A stretch of 64,000 nucleotides of DNA, taken from Longispora albida DSM 44784. Its GTDB lineage: Bacteria; Actinomycetota; Actinomycetes; Mycobacteriales; Micromonosporaceae. The stretch spans positions 187,046-251,045 of the forward strand of contig NZ_KB903838.1 of assembly GCF_000379825.1 (NCBI RefSeq), written 5' to 3'. The position numbers and the translations under genes were made by a program. How positions within the stretch are numbered: the stretch's first letter is position 1; each line of letters begins with the position of its first letter. This document shows positions 8,686 to 17,134 of this stretch, piece after piece. The notes below the pieces were generated by a model. The model saw only the letters and a program-made list of their open reading frames with translations. It had not been told where the DNA came from and did not search any database.

Positions 8686-9393
8686 TCACGGGAAGATCGG
8701 GGGCTCCGGCGTCAGGTCGTCGAAGTACACACTGAGGAACGAGTCCACATTGCACACCGCCGTCGAGGTGCCGTTGCCGGTGATGGCCGCGCCGTACGCC
8801 TGGAGGTAACCCATGCCGACGTCCTCACAGTTCACGACGGTCCGCCAGGGCTGCGTGGCCGGCCGGCCACTGCACGAGATCGTCGTCGTGCGCAGGTCGG
8901 ACTTCGACAGGGCGCAGTCCGCCGGGATCTGGCCCTCGTTCCAGATGTACCCGAGCCCCGTGTCGCTGATGTTGCCGCCGGCACTCGAACTGGTCAGCCG
9001 GATGCGGAACGTCTCGGTGCCCTCGGCGAGCCCGTCGTTCACGAGCGGCACGGACAGGTAACCCCGGTAGTTGCCGGCCGGGATGGTGACCGTGCCGGTG
9101 GACGCGACGTAGTCCACGCCTGCCGTGGCGGAGACGGCCTCGACCTGGTAGCCCAGGGTGATCGCGTAGCTCTTGCCCGGGTACGCGCCGCTGACCATGA
9201 TGGACAGTGACGTCGCGTTCGAGGTACAGGCGAACGGGGCGGTGCTCTGGCAGGACTTCTCGTACTCGTATGACCAGCCGTCGTTGACGGTGAAAACGTT
9301 GCTGGGGTTGGCGGCCTGGGCCGACGGCATCATCCCGAGAGTGGTCAGAGCCGCGGCGGCGGCGACCATCATCAGCCGGGGGACGAATCGCAT
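8686..9393 (-). CDS. Secreted Calx-beta-like domain protein
   Basis: A 235-residue exported protein. ATG 9393 follows GAAGGAG by 5 bases and opens a Sec signal peptide with AQA-A cleavage near residue 24. The region around residues 70-135 (AGVDYVASTGTVTIPAG, then GTETFRIRLTSS) matches the Calx-beta domain, a Ca2+-associated beta-sandwich common in bacterial surface and adhesion proteins. Several cysteines in the rest could form disulfides. No enzyme motif is present. Confidence 0.8.
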   Translation of the reverse strand: MRFVPRLMMVAAAAALTTLGMMPSAQAANPSNVFTVNDGWSYEYEKSCQSTAPFACTSNATSLSIMVSGAYPGKSYAITLGYQVEAVSATAGVDYVASTGTVTIPAGNYRGYLSVPLVNDGLAEGTETFRIRLTSSSAGGNISDTGLGYIWNEGQIPADCALSKSDLRTTTISCSGRPATQPWRTVVNCEDVGMGYLQAYGAAITGNGTSTAVCNVDSFLSVYFDDLTPEPPIFP

Positions 9394-9655
9394 GTGTACT
9401 CCTTCGTTCCGGAGAGCGGGCACGGGCAGTCACCACGCTCTGTTACCACATGAGCACGGCGCAACCGACCCTCCCACGGCAGCGGAGCCCCGGAGTCTCA
9501 ACCCAGTCTCAACCTGCGCCGCCCAGCCGCGCTGCCGGCGACTTCAGGCCGCGGGCGGTACACGGCGGCCGGCCCACGGCATCAACCATGTGGCTGATCC
9601 GGCCCTCAACCAGGCTGACCAGGCGCTTTGCCGTCCCGGGGTGCAGGCTTGGGGC

Positions 9656-10354
9656 ATGAAGCGCAGGACGTTCGTACTTCTGGCCGGCGCGGCACTGGCA
9701 GGCTGCGCGGCCCCGCCCCCGCCCCGCGCGGCCGGGCCCGCACCGTCCCCGAGCACCGGGAGTCCAGCCATGCCAGCTCCAGCCCTCCTGTCCGCCGCAC
9801 GCGCCGCTGACGTCGCCGGGGTCCGGCGGGCACTGGCGGCCGGTGAGCCCGTCGACACGCGTGGCGAAGGTGGCCGGACGGCGCTGTTCGGCGCGGTCGT
9901 CGCCGACCACATCGAGGTCGCACGGGTACTGGTCGCCGCTGGCGCCGACCCGGACGCGCTCGACGACCGGCACGACAGCCCGTTCCTGGAGACGGGAGTG
10001 TCGGGCAGCGTCGCGATGCTGCGTGTGCTCCTGCCCGCCGGCCCCGACCTGACCCTGGAGAACCGGTTCGGCGGCCTGGCGGTGATCCCGGCGTGCGAGC
10101 GCGGGCACGTCGAGTACGTGCGGGAGATCGTCAAGACCGGTATCAACCTCGACCACGTCAACCGGCCCGGCTGGACGGCGCTCCTGGAATGCGTCGTCCT
10201 CGGCGACGGCGGCCCCCGCTACCAGGAGATCACCCGGATCCTGATCGGCGCCGGCGCGGACCCCGGGATCGGCGACCGGAACGGCGTCACGGCCCTCCAG
10301 CACGCCGGACGCCGGGGCTACGGCGAGATCGCCCGGATCCTGCGCGCCGCCTGA
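9656..10354 (+). CDS. Ankyrin-repeat lipoprotein with Tat-like signal
   Basis: A 232-residue protein that begins MKRRTFVLLAGAALAGC: a twin-arginine motif followed by a lipobox with the lipidated Cys at residue 17. A Pro-rich linker (about 18-45) leads to four to five ankyrin repeats (about 48-232), with typical GGRTALFGAV, VLVAAGADPDALD and NGVTALQHAGRRGYGEIARIL. It is probably anchored on the outer face of the membrane as a protein-binding module. The frame is open much further upstream, but ATG 9656 gives the export signal; a CAGGCT hexamer 6 bases before it fits a leaderless start. Confidence 0.85.
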   Translation: MKRRTFVLLAGAALAGCAAPPPPRAAGPAPSPSTGSPAMPAPALLSAARAADVAGVRRALAAGEPVDTRGEGGRTALFGAVVADHIEVARVLVAAGADPDALDDRHDSPFLETGVSGSVAMLRVLLPAGPDLTLENRFGGLAVIPACERGHVEYVREIVKTGINLDHVNRPGWTALLECVVLGDGGPRYQEITRILIGAGADPGIGDRNGVTALQHAGRRGYGEIARILRAA

Positions 10355-10401
10355 GGCCCGGGCACTGGTTCCGGGATACCGGTGGTGGGACAGTATCGGC
10401 T

Positions 10402-10941
10402 ATGTCTGCTGCCCTGAGCCTGTCGCGGATCCGGTCGAATGTGGGTGTGCCGTGGCTGGCCTGGGTCAGCGGCATCGTGTGGGCGGTCTCGCAGACCGCG
10501 CTGGCGGTGCTCACGATCCCGCTGGGTTCGCCAGGGGTGTTCGAGGTGCAGTGCACGTTCTTCACCGCCTCCCAGTACCTCCGGCACTTCGGTGACCTGG
10601 AGGCCCGGGGCCTGCTGGGCGTCTACCGCTCGCACCTGTTCATCGACGGCGCGCACCCGCTGTGGTACGCGGTGTTCGCCACGAGCCTGCTGGCACTCCT
10701 GGCGAACCGGGCCCGGGTCACGCCCCGCTGGGACTGGATCCTGGCGCTGCCGGTCGCCTCCGGGCTGTTCGACGTCCTGGAGAACTCGATCCAGCGGGTG
10801 TTCCTGTCCGACCGGGCCGCGATCACCGACGGCCTGGCCACGATCGGCACCCTGTGCTCCCTGGCCAAGTGGACGCTGGTGGCGTTCTACATCGGAACAG
10901 CCATCGCCTGGGCTGCCCGGGGCTTCCGCCGCCCGGCCTGA
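10402..10941 (+). CDS. Hypothetical four-helix membrane protein
   Basis: A 179-residue protein with hydrophobic segments around residues 17-38, 83-98, 112-130 and 150-170, and a conserved-looking acidic stretch GLFDVLENSIQRVF between helices 3 and 4. ATG 10402 is preferred because it precedes the first helix closely; the frame is open further upstream within the ankyrin gene in another phase. No family is recognised. It sits 52 bases before the SpoIIE-type phosphatase and may be co-transcribed. Confidence 0.7.
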   Translation: MSAALSLSRIRSNVGVPWLAWVSGIVWAVSQTALAVLTIPLGSPGVFEVQCTFFTASQYLRHFGDLEARGLLGVYRSHLFIDGAHPLWYAVFATSLLALLANRARVTPRWDWILALPVASGLFDVLENSIQRVFLSDRAAITDGLATIGTLCSLAKWTLVAFYIGTAIAWAARGFRRPA

Positions 10942-10993
10942 CCTGTCCTCGCGGGCGCCAGCGAACTGCCTTTTTCCATGCAAAGATCGCGGT

Positions 10994-12781
10994 ATGGCTG
11001 GACGTGACTACGCGCCGTCACCCCTGGTGATGCTCGGCGACGCCGAGGCGCGGCGGATGCTCAGCCTGCTCCGGGGCCGCTCCGGTGCTGATCTTGACGC
11101 CGGGGAGCTGCACGCGCTCGCCTCCGACTACCGCTACACGCGCGAGGCGCTGGAGTACTCGTCCGTCGGCGTGGCCGTCCTGGACGCCGGCCTGCGCTAC
11201 CGCTACGTGAACGCCGCGCTGGCCACGATCAACGGAGCCCCAGCAGAGGCCCACATCGGGCGGACCATCGCCGAGGTCGTGCCGGACATCAACGTCTCGG
11301 ACGCCGAGGAGACGTTACGCGCGGTGCTCGGCGACGGCGTGCCCCGGTCGATCACTGTCGAGGGCACCACGGCCTCGGACGAGTCGGGCGCCCTGCGCTG
11401 GTGGCACAACGCCTACCACCGGCTCGACGACGCCGGCCGGCCCGTCGGCCTGGTCGCGATGATCCTGGAGATCACCGAGGACCGCCGGATCCGCCGCGCG
11501 CTGGCCCAGGCCCGCACGCGCCTCGCGCTGCTGGACCGGGCCGCCACCGAGATCGGTACCACGCTGGACGTGCAGAAGACCTGCGAGGAACTGACCTGGC
11601 TGCTGGTACCAGGGTTCGCGGACCTGGCGGCCGTGGACGTGCTCGACCTCGGCCCGCACCCGCCGCAGGACGGCTCACTCCGGATCAGGCGGCTGGCGCT
11701 GACGACGGTACCGGGGCTGAGCGAGGCCGGCCGGCTCTTCGGCGCCCCGGGTGCCGTGTTCGGCGCCCAGCCCTCCTCGGCTGTCGCCCGCTGCATCAGC
11801 GAGCAGCGCCCGATCGTGTCCAACCTGACGCCGGTCACCGAGCTGCGGAGGCTGGCCCCGCAGGCCGGCCGGGTCAGCCACTACCTCGAACTGGGCATGC
11901 ACTCGGCCTGCCACGTCCCGCTGACCGCCGGCCGTGACGTCATCGGGGTCGCCGTCCTGGTCCGCTCCGGAGAGCGCGCCGCGTTCGGCGGCGAGGACGT
12001 CAAGCTGATCGCCGACCTGGTCCGGCGGGCCGCCTCCAGCATCGGCGCCGCGCAGCAGTACACCGAGCAGCGCGACACCTCGGTCCTGCTGCAACGGGCA
12101 CTGCTGTCGAACACCACCTCGCCGCACGCCACAGTGGAGTGCGCGAACCGGTATCTGCCGTCCGGGACGCGGGCCGAGGTCGGCGGCGACTGGTACGACA
12201 CCATCGCGCTCCCCGGTGGGATCACGCTGCTCGTCGTCGGCGACGCGATGGGCCACGGCCTGGACGCCGCCGCGACCATGTCGGAGTACCGGGCCGCGAC
12301 CAGGGCACTCGCCGTCCAGGAGCCGTCCCCGGCCACGATCCTCACCCACGTCGACCTGATGGCGCGGACGCTCGGCCTGGAACGGCTCGCCACGTGCCTC
12401 ATCGCGGCGGTCGACCCGGCCACGGGTACGGCGGCCCTGGCCTCCGCCGGCCACCTGCCGCCCCTGGCCATCACCCCGCGCGGTGCCCGGGTCCTCGACC
12501 TCCCTCCGGGTGCGCCCCTCGGTGCCGGAGCCGGCGAGTACCGCGACACGACGGTGCCGTTCCCGCCCGGCTCCGCCCTGCTGATGTACTCCGACGGCCT
12601 GGTGGAGCGGCGCGGCGAGGACATCGACGAGGCAGTGGCCCGGCTGGCCGCCCTCAGCCTGGACCCCGCCCAGCCACTGGAGCACCTGCTGGACACCGTC
12701 CTGTCCGGCCTGGCAGCCGAGCGCGTGGACGACGACATCGTGGTACTGGCCGCGAGACTGCGCGAGCCCCGGAGTACCTAG
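10994..12781 (+). CDS. PAS-GAF-SpoIIE type PP2C serine phosphatase
   Basis: A 595-residue soluble signalling phosphatase. A PAS domain (about 45-155; EYSSVGVAVLDAGLRYRYVN) is followed by a GAF domain (about 172-355) and a SpoIIE/RsbU-type PP2C domain (about 380-590) with the metal-binding VGGDWYD, GDAMGHG and YSDGLVERR motifs. Proteins of this build dephosphorylate anti-anti-sigma factors in partner-switching networks, or act on unknown phosphoproteins, in response to PAS/GAF ligands. No anti-sigma kinase domain is fused and no partner lies beside it. ATG 10994 is 6 bases after an AAAGAT hexamer. A strong hairpin follows. Confidence 0.9.
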   Translation: MAGRDYAPSPLVMLGDAEARRMLSLLRGRSGADLDAGELHALASDYRYTREALEYSSVGVAVLDAGLRYRYVNAALATINGAPAEAHIGRTIAEVVPDINVSDAEETLRAVLGDGVPRSITVEGTTASDESGALRWWHNAYHRLDDAGRPVGLVAMILEITEDRRIRRALAQARTRLALLDRAATEIGTTLDVQKTCEELTWLLVPGFADLAAVDVLDLGPHPPQDGSLRIRRLALTTVPGLSEAGRLFGAPGAVFGAQPSSAVARCISEQRPIVSNLTPVTELRRLAPQAGRVSHYLELGMHSACHVPLTAGRDVIGVAVLVRSGERAAFGGEDVKLIADLVRRAASSIGAAQQYTEQRDTSVLLQRALLSNTTSPHATVECANRYLPSGTRAEVGGDWYDTIALPGGITLLVVGDAMGHGLDAAATMSEYRAATRALAVQEPSPATILTHVDLMARTLGLERLATCLIAAVDPATGTAALASAGHLPPLAITPRGARVLDLPPGAPLGAGAGEYRDTTVPFPPGSALLMYSDGLVERRGEDIDEAVARLAALSLDPAQPLEHLLDTVLSGLAAERVDDDIVVLAARLREPRST

Positions 12782-12796
12782 CCGCCGGCCAGGGAG

Positions 12797-12842
12797 CCGG
12801 CCTGGCCCGCCGTTCGAGTGATGGGCCGGCGGGCCAGGCCGG
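12797..12842. terminator. Bidirectional hairpin between phosphatase and SulP genes
   Basis: A perfect 16-bp inverted repeat (12797-12812 and 12827-12842) with a 14-base loop, located between the convergent phosphatase (+) and SulP (-) genes. Confidence 0.75.
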
Positions 12843-12859
12843 GGTCAGCGGCAGCCGGG

Positions 12860-14524
12860 TCAGGCTGGCCTGAGGGTGCCGGTGCTGTGCAGGTGGGCGC
12901 GGGCAGCTGCGATGGCTTCGGAGACGGCGGGGAACACCCGGCCCGCGGCCTCCAGGCGGTCGAGGACACCGAGGGCCGCGAGCGTGCGCGCGTGCTCGGG
13001 GCGGGTACCGGAGGCGTAGACGGTGATGCCGCGGTGTTCGAGCCGGTCGATGATGTCCTTGAGCACGAGGGCCCCGGTCGTGTCCACGGTGGTGATACGG
13101 GACAGCCGGAGGATGACGACGCGGACGTCGGCGACCTCGGCGAGTTCGAGGAGGAACCGGTGGGCGGCGGCGAAGAACAGCGGGCCGTCGATCCGGTAGG
13201 CGACGATGTGCTCGGCGAGCAGCGCGCGCTCGGCGGCGCTGTGGTCGCCGGCTTCCAGCGGTACCTCCTCCAGCCTGGCCGCCTGGGCGATCTTGCGGAT
13301 GGCCACGCCCGCCGCGATCAGGAGGCCGCAGATCACCGCCGCGACCAGGTCCAGAGCGAGGGTGGCGAGGGCGGTCAGCGCGGCGACGAGAGCCTCGGCA
13401 CGTGAGGCCCGCGCGATGGCGAGGAGCGCGCCGGCCTCGACCATCCGGATCGCGGTGGCCAGCAGGACCCCGGCGAGCGCGGCGATCGGGACCTGCCCGA
13501 CGAGCGGGGCGGCGGCCAGCATGATCAGGGCGAGGATCGCCGCGTGGCTGAGGGCGGCCAGCCGGGAGGACGCGCCGGCCCGGACGTTGACTGCGGTACG
13601 GGCGATGGCTGCGGTCGCGGGGACTCCGCCGAACAGCGGTGCCGCCAGGTTGGCCAGACCCTGCCCGAGCAGTTCCCTGTCCGGATCGTGGCGGGAACCT
13701 GACCGCATCCCGTCGGCGACGGTCGCGGACAGCAGGCTTTCCAGCGCGGCCAGGGCTGCCACAGCCACCGCCGAGGTCAGCAGCGCCGGGATCGCCGCCG
13801 GGTGCAGGAAGCCGAGCGACGGAGCTGGCAGGGTGGCGGGCAGGGCGCCGATCCGGGCGACGTCCAGTGCGGCCAGATGCGTCACGAAGGTCGCCGCAGC
13901 CACCGCCAGCAGGGAGAACGGGACAGCCGGGCGCCACCGTGCACCGGCGAGCATCGCCGCCGCCACGCCGCCAGCCAGCGCGAGGGCTGCCCAGTGTGGC
14001 CGGTGGGCGAACTCCTGCGCGGCCCGCCACGCGACCACGGCGACCTTCTCCCCGTCCGGCGCGGGCACGCCGAGCGCCGCCGGTACCTGCTGGAGAAAGA
14101 TCACGGCAGCGATACCCGCGGTGAAGCCCTCGACGACCGGTGCGGGCACGTAACGCACGACGCGGCCGGCCCTGGTGACGGCGAGCCCGAGGAGGATCAG
14201 CCCAGCCAGAAGCCCGACCGTGAGGACGCCATCCGCGCCGAACCGGGCGGCGATCGGGACCAGGACGACTGTCATCGCGCCGGTCGGCCCGGACACCTGG
14301 AGGTCGGAACCACCGAACACGGCGGCGACGGCACCCGCGACGATCGCGGTGGCGAGGCCCGCCGCCGCGCCGAGCCCGGAGGCGACGCCGAAGCCGAGAG
14401 CCAGCGGCAGGGCGACGATCGCCACCGTCAGGCCAGCGAGGAGGTCACGCCCCGGGCTCCGCCGGACTGTGGCCAGGTCGGCGCGCCCGGGCAGCAACCG
14501 GGCCAGGCTGGCCGCCGGGCTCAC
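12860..14524 (-). CDS. SulP family anion transporter with STAS domain
   Basis: A 554-residue SLC26/SulP permease. An N-terminal membrane domain of 10-14 helices (about 25-410) carries the hallmark ALPLALGFGVASG, the VSGPTGAMTVVLVP helix-3 motif and AGVLLATAIRMVE. A cytoplasmic STAS domain occupies about 420-548. Family members carry sulfate, bicarbonate or other anions; the substrate is not visible here. The ATG overlaps the stop of the upstream ArsR gene by four bases (ATGA), so the two are translationally coupled and the transporter is probably under ArsR control. Confidence 0.9.
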   Translation of the reverse strand: MSPAASLARLLPGRADLATVRRSPGRDLLAGLTVAIVALPLALGFGVASGLGAAAGLATAIVAGAVAAVFGGSDLQVSGPTGAMTVVLVPIAARFGADGVLTVGLLAGLILLGLAVTRAGRVVRYVPAPVVEGFTAGIAAVIFLQQVPAALGVPAPDGEKVAVVAWRAAQEFAHRPHWAALALAGGVAAAMLAGARWRPAVPFSLLAVAAATFVTHLAALDVARIGALPATLPAPSLGFLHPAAIPALLTSAVAVAALAALESLLSATVADGMRSGSRHDPDRELLGQGLANLAAPLFGGVPATAAIARTAVNVRAGASSRLAALSHAAILALIMLAAAPLVGQVPIAALAGVLLATAIRMVEAGALLAIARASRAEALVAALTALATLALDLVAAVICGLLIAAGVAIRKIAQAARLEEVPLEAGDHSAAERALLAEHIVAYRIDGPLFFAAAHRFLLELAEVADVRVVILRLSRITTVDTTGALVLKDIIDRLEHRGITVYASGTRPEHARTLAALGVLDRLEAAGRVFPAVSEAIAAARAHLHSTGTLRPA

Positions 14525-14868
14525 GCGGCGGTGTCCGCGTCCAGCAGCGCAGCCCGCAGCTCAGCCTGCCCGGCGAGCATTTCCGTGAGGATCCGGCGGG
14601 CCGCGCGCATCAGGTCGGCCACGTCCGGGCCGGCGAGCGCGTAGACGACCTGTCCGCCGTCGCGGGCCGACACGACGATGCCCGCCCTGCGCAGCACCGC
14701 CAGCTGCTGGGACAGGCTGGAGGCTTCGATCCCGATGTCGGAGAGCAGGTCCTTGACGGAGGTGGGTGCCTCACCGAGCAGCTCCAGGACCCGGATCCGG
14801 ACGGGGTGGCCGAGCATCCTGAAGAACTCGGCCTTCGCCTGATACAGCGGCACGGTAACGCCAGGCAT
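14521..14868 (-). CDS. ArsR-family repressor without cysteines
   Basis: A 115-residue winged-helix regulator: LGHPVRIRVLELLGEA, the recognition region SSLSQQLAVLRRAGIVVSARDGGQVVYAL, and a C-terminal dimerisation helix. ATG 14868 has GAGGTG six bases upstream; GTG 14877 is an alternative. It contains no cysteine, so it cannot use the Cys metal sites of ArsR/SmtB or the redox pair of SqrR/BigR types. The coupled downstream gene is a SulP permease and a perfect palindrome sits just upstream, suggesting autoregulation of an anion-uptake operon. The inducer is unknown. Confidence 0.9.
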   Translation of the reverse strand: MPGVTVPLYQAKAEFFRMLGHPVRIRVLELLGEAPTSVKDLLSDIGIEASSLSQQLAVLRRAGIVVSARDGGQVVYALAGPDVADLMRAARRILTEMLAGQAELRAALLDADTAA

Positions 14869-14900
14869 GCCGGTCACCTCGATCGTCGATGACGTTGACG

Positions 14901-14930
14901 TGCTTAATTGAAGACTTCTTCAATTAAGCA
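14901..14930. promoter_or_regulatory. 30-bp perfect palindrome, probable ArsR operator
   Basis: Two 14-base arms TGCTTAATTGAAGA and TCTTCAATTAAGCA around a CT centre. It is strikingly AT-rich for this GC-rich DNA and lies 33-62 bases upstream of the arsR start codon. ArsR dimers bind such AT-rich dyads with imperfect TTGAA-type half-sites. It also lies 41 bases before the -10 of the divergent zinc-ribbon gene and could affect both. Confidence 0.8.
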
Positions 14931-14983
14931 CAAACGCGAGCCTCGATGAATGTGACCTGGGTCACCGGATTAGGATCGGCGTC

Positions 14984-15331
14984 GTGGATCAGAACCTGCC
15001 GTCGTGCCCAGAGTGCTCCAGTGAATTCACGTACGAGATGGGTGATCTGCTGGTCTGCCCGGAGTGCGGCCACGAGTGGGCGCCCGCTGGTGAGCTGGTG
15101 GCGGAGGCCAGCGGCGTGGTCAAGGACTCGGTCGGCAATGTGCTCGCCGACGGGGACACGGTGATCGTGGTGAAGAACCTCAAGGTCAAGGGGAACCCTG
15201 CCGGGATCAAGGCTGGTACGAAGGTTCGTGGCATCCGCCTGGTCGACGGTGTGGACGGCCATGACATCGACTGCAAGATCGACGGTTTCGGCGCGATGCA
15301 GCTCAAGTCGAGCGTCGTCCGCAAAGCCTGA
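14984..15331 (+). CDS. yjdM: YjdM/PhnA-type zinc-ribbon protein
   Basis: A 115-residue protein. An N-terminal zinc ribbon has two CxxC pairs (CPEC at residues 8-11 and CPEC at 25-28), followed by the PhnA/YjdM domain with DSVGNVLADGDTVIVVKNLKVKG and IDCKIDGFGAMQLKS. Length matches the family. Despite the old name it is not the phosphonoacetate hydrolase; the role of the family is poorly known. GTG 14984 is 7 bases after a TAGGAT -10-like hexamer (14971-14976), so the message is probably leaderless. Confidence 0.9.
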   Translation: MDQNLPSCPECSSEFTYEMGDLLVCPECGHEWAPAGELVAEASGVVKDSVGNVLADGDTVIVVKNLKVKGNPAGIKAGTKVRGIRLVDGVDGHDIDCKIDGFGAMQLKSSVVRKA

Positions 15332-15453
15332 ACCCGGGGCATCGCTGAGGCCGTCGCCGGCGACGGCGGTCCGCGGGCCGGGACGGTCACCCAGACGACC
15401 GGCTGCCTGACTGGAAGCCCCATAGCGGCAGGCGGTCCGGTTAGGGTCTGGCG

Positions 15454-15774
15454 GTGGGGAACAGCGTGAGCAAGTGGCTGGTCGGCGATCGGCATGTGGC
15501 GTCGCTGGTGCTGGTGAGCGGGGACTTTCCCTGGCTCCACGGGCGGATGGAGCCGGGCCCGGACTTCGCGCTCGTGGCTGGGTACTTCGGGCCGGGGCCG
15601 GCTGAGGGGAGATGGCTGGCGGACGAGGCTCTCGCGGCTGCGGGACACCCGCCGTCGACCTGGCTGCTGATCGACGAGGACGACGACGAGCCCTGCTATC
15701 TGCACACGCTCGTGCTGAGGGAGGCCGACACGGTGTCGTGGCGCTTCGGCCTGGACCCGCTCGACCTGGACTAG
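15454..15774 (+). CDS. Hypothetical protein (106 aa)
   Basis: A small soluble protein, rich in acidic residues (LLIDEDDDEP), with no signal peptide or membrane segment. It starts at GTG 15454, 6 bases after a TAGGGT hexamer (15442-15447), the leaderless arrangement seen repeatedly in this window. It resembles small uncharacterised actinobacterial proteins that report substrate-like short domains, but I do not recognise the family. Confidence 0.65.
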   Translation: MGNSVSKWLVGDRHVASLVLVSGDFPWLHGRMEPGPDFALVAGYFGPGPAEGRWLADEALAAAGHPPSTWLLIDEDDDEPCYLHTLVLREADTVSWRFGLDPLDLD

Positions 15775-15806
15775 AGGAACGTGGCGCGGGCGGAAACAGC
15801 CATACA

Positions 15807-15846
15807 TTGACAGTGGCGACAGTCCGCCGATACGTTGCCCTACGGT
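15807..15846 (+). promoter_or_regulatory. Promoter candidates for the peptide/ATP-grasp cassette
   Basis: A consensus -35 TTGACA (15807-15812) stands 18 bases before TACGTT (15831-15836). A second -10-like hexamer, TACGGT (15841-15846), lies exactly 6 bases before ATG 15853, as in the leaderless genes nearby. Either would start transcription immediately at the 33-codon ORF. Confidence 0.6.
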
Positions 15847-15852
15847 CTGGCA

Positions 15853-15954
15853 ATGTCCACACACGACACAGGAGCTGACGTGCAGCACAGCCCCCTGACC
15901 TTCGGCGATCCGGCACCTGTGCCGCCCGGTACGACCGGGAGGGTCACCCGCTGA
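15853..15954 (+). CDS. Short peptide ORF, candidate precursor of an ATP-grasp-made product
   Basis: A 33-codon frame, beginning MSTHDTGADVQH and ending PPGTTGRVTR, directly upstream of the ATP-grasp gene: its TGA is one base from the ATG of that gene. ATG 15853 is 6 bases after a -10-like TACGGT. A second possible start, GTG 15880, has a good AGGAG 5 bases upstream and would give a 24-residue peptide MQHSPLTFGDPAPVPPGTTG.... The peptide is polar, Pro/Gly/Thr-rich and has no Cys. Observed: promoter, starts and tight coupling. Inferred: either a ribosomal peptide substrate of the ligase or a regulatory leader peptide. I know no family for it. Confidence 0.6.
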   Translation: MSTHDTGADVQHSPLTFGDPAPVPPGTTGRVTR

Positions 15955-15955
15955 C

Positions 15956-17134
15956 ATGCACGTCCTCGTCATCAACCGCTGGCACGACGACTACGCCCGC
16001 TACGACGCCTATCTCGACCACGAAGAGCACCAGGTCACCTACGTCACGCACGCCGACCTGGTGACCGGGGTGCCGAAGCAGGCGGCCGAGGTCGTGATCG
16101 TCGCCGACCGCACCGACTACGCGGAGGTGCGAGCCGCGATCGGCCCGGCGATCGGCAGGTACGGGCCGCCGTCCGCCGTGGTCGCGCTGCACGAGACGGG
16201 CCAGCCGCTGGCCGCCCGGCTGCGGTCCGAGTTCGGCACGGTGGGCCGGCGCGACTACACCACCTTCCTGGACAAGCACGAGATGCTGCTGGCCGCCCAG
16301 CGGTCGGGCGTGGCCGTGCCGGAGTTCACCCTGGCCCGCTCGGCGGCCCACGTGGAGGCGTTCGCCGCCCGGGCCGGCTGGCCGGTGATCGTGAAGCGGC
16401 TGCACGGCGTGGCGAGCAGCGGGGTACGGCGGCTCAACGGGCCGGTCGACGACCTGCCGGACGAGCCGCTGCTGGTCCAGCGGTACGTGCCGCACCCGGT
16501 GCACCACGTCGACGGCCTGTGGGACGGCACGGCACTGGGCCCCTGGAAACTGTCGCGGTACCTCAACACGGCCGGCTCCGTCACCACAGGCCCGCTGGCC
16601 TTCGCGGCCGGGGAGCCGGTCGGCTCGGCGGAGATCGACGACCCGGCCACGCTGGCCGCCGTCGAGGAGTTCATGCTCGCGCTGCTGCCGGCGATGGCCG
16701 GCGGGCCGTGGGTGTTCCACCTGGAGCTGTTCGTCGACGAGGCGAACCAGTGCACGTTCATGGAGGTCGGATGCCGGCCCGGCGGCGGGGAGATCCCGCT
16801 GGTGTGGCGGGAGGTGCACGGCCGGGACCTGATGGAGTGGGAGTTCGCGCTCCAGTGCGGGCTGCCGGTGACGGCGGAGCCGTTCGCGCCGGGCTCCGAG
16901 GTGAGCGGGCAGCTGCTCGTGCCGGCCAGTGGCACGGTCGTCGCCGCGCCCAGCCAGCTCGGGCCGCGCGGGGCGTACGCGGAGGTGATCCCGCCGGTCG
17001 GCACGGTGCTGGACCAGGGCACCACGTACGAGTTCGCGGGCGGCCGGTTCCGGTTCCGCGGGCCGGACACCGCCGAGGTGATCCGGCGGGTGTACGCGGC
17101 GATCGACGGGTACACGATGATCTGCGATGGCTGA
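15956..17134 (+). CDS. ATP-grasp ligase (BacD/BtrJ-like carboxylate-amine ligase)
   Basis: A 392-residue enzyme of the D-Ala-D-Ala-ligase-like ATP-grasp fold that activates a carboxylate as acyl-phosphate and joins it to an amine. Visible: an N-terminal pre-ATP-grasp domain (about 1-105), the nucleotide loop VIVKRLHGVASSGV (about 142-155), the PLLVQRYV strand, and the metal/phosphate motif FMEVGCRPGGGEI (about 266-278). Its stop overlaps the MFS start by 8 bases. Ligase plus MFS exporter is the layout of L-amino-acid ligase operons such as bacD-bacE in bacilysin; the preceding peptide ORF suggests a peptide ligase use like PGM1 of pheganomycin. The substrate is unknown. Confidence 0.9.
   Translation: MHVLVINRWHDDYARYDAYLDHEEHQVTYVTHADLVTGVPKQAAEVVIVADRTDYAEVRAAIGPAIGRYGPPSAVVALHETGQPLAARLRSEFGTVGRRDYTTFLDKHEMLLAAQRSGVAVPEFTLARSAAHVEAFAARAGWPVIVKRLHGVASSGVRRLNGPVDDLPDEPLLVQRYVPHPVHHVDGLWDGTALGPWKLSRYLNTAGSVTTGPLAFAAGEPVGSAEIDDPATLAAVEEFMLALLPAMAGGPWVFHLELFVDEANQCTFMEVGCRPGGGEIPLVWREVHGRDLMEWEFALQCGLPVTAEPFAPGSEVSGQLLVPASGTVVAAPSQLGPRGAYAEVIPPVGTVLDQGTTYEFAGGRFRFRGPDTAEVIRRVYAAIDGYTMICDG

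Noticed and set aside
15350-15367. GCCGTCGC-CG-GCGACGGC palindrome after the YjdM gene
   Set aside because: Perfect but with almost no loop and made only of G/C-rich sequence common by chance here; it could be a weak terminator but is not strong enough to list.
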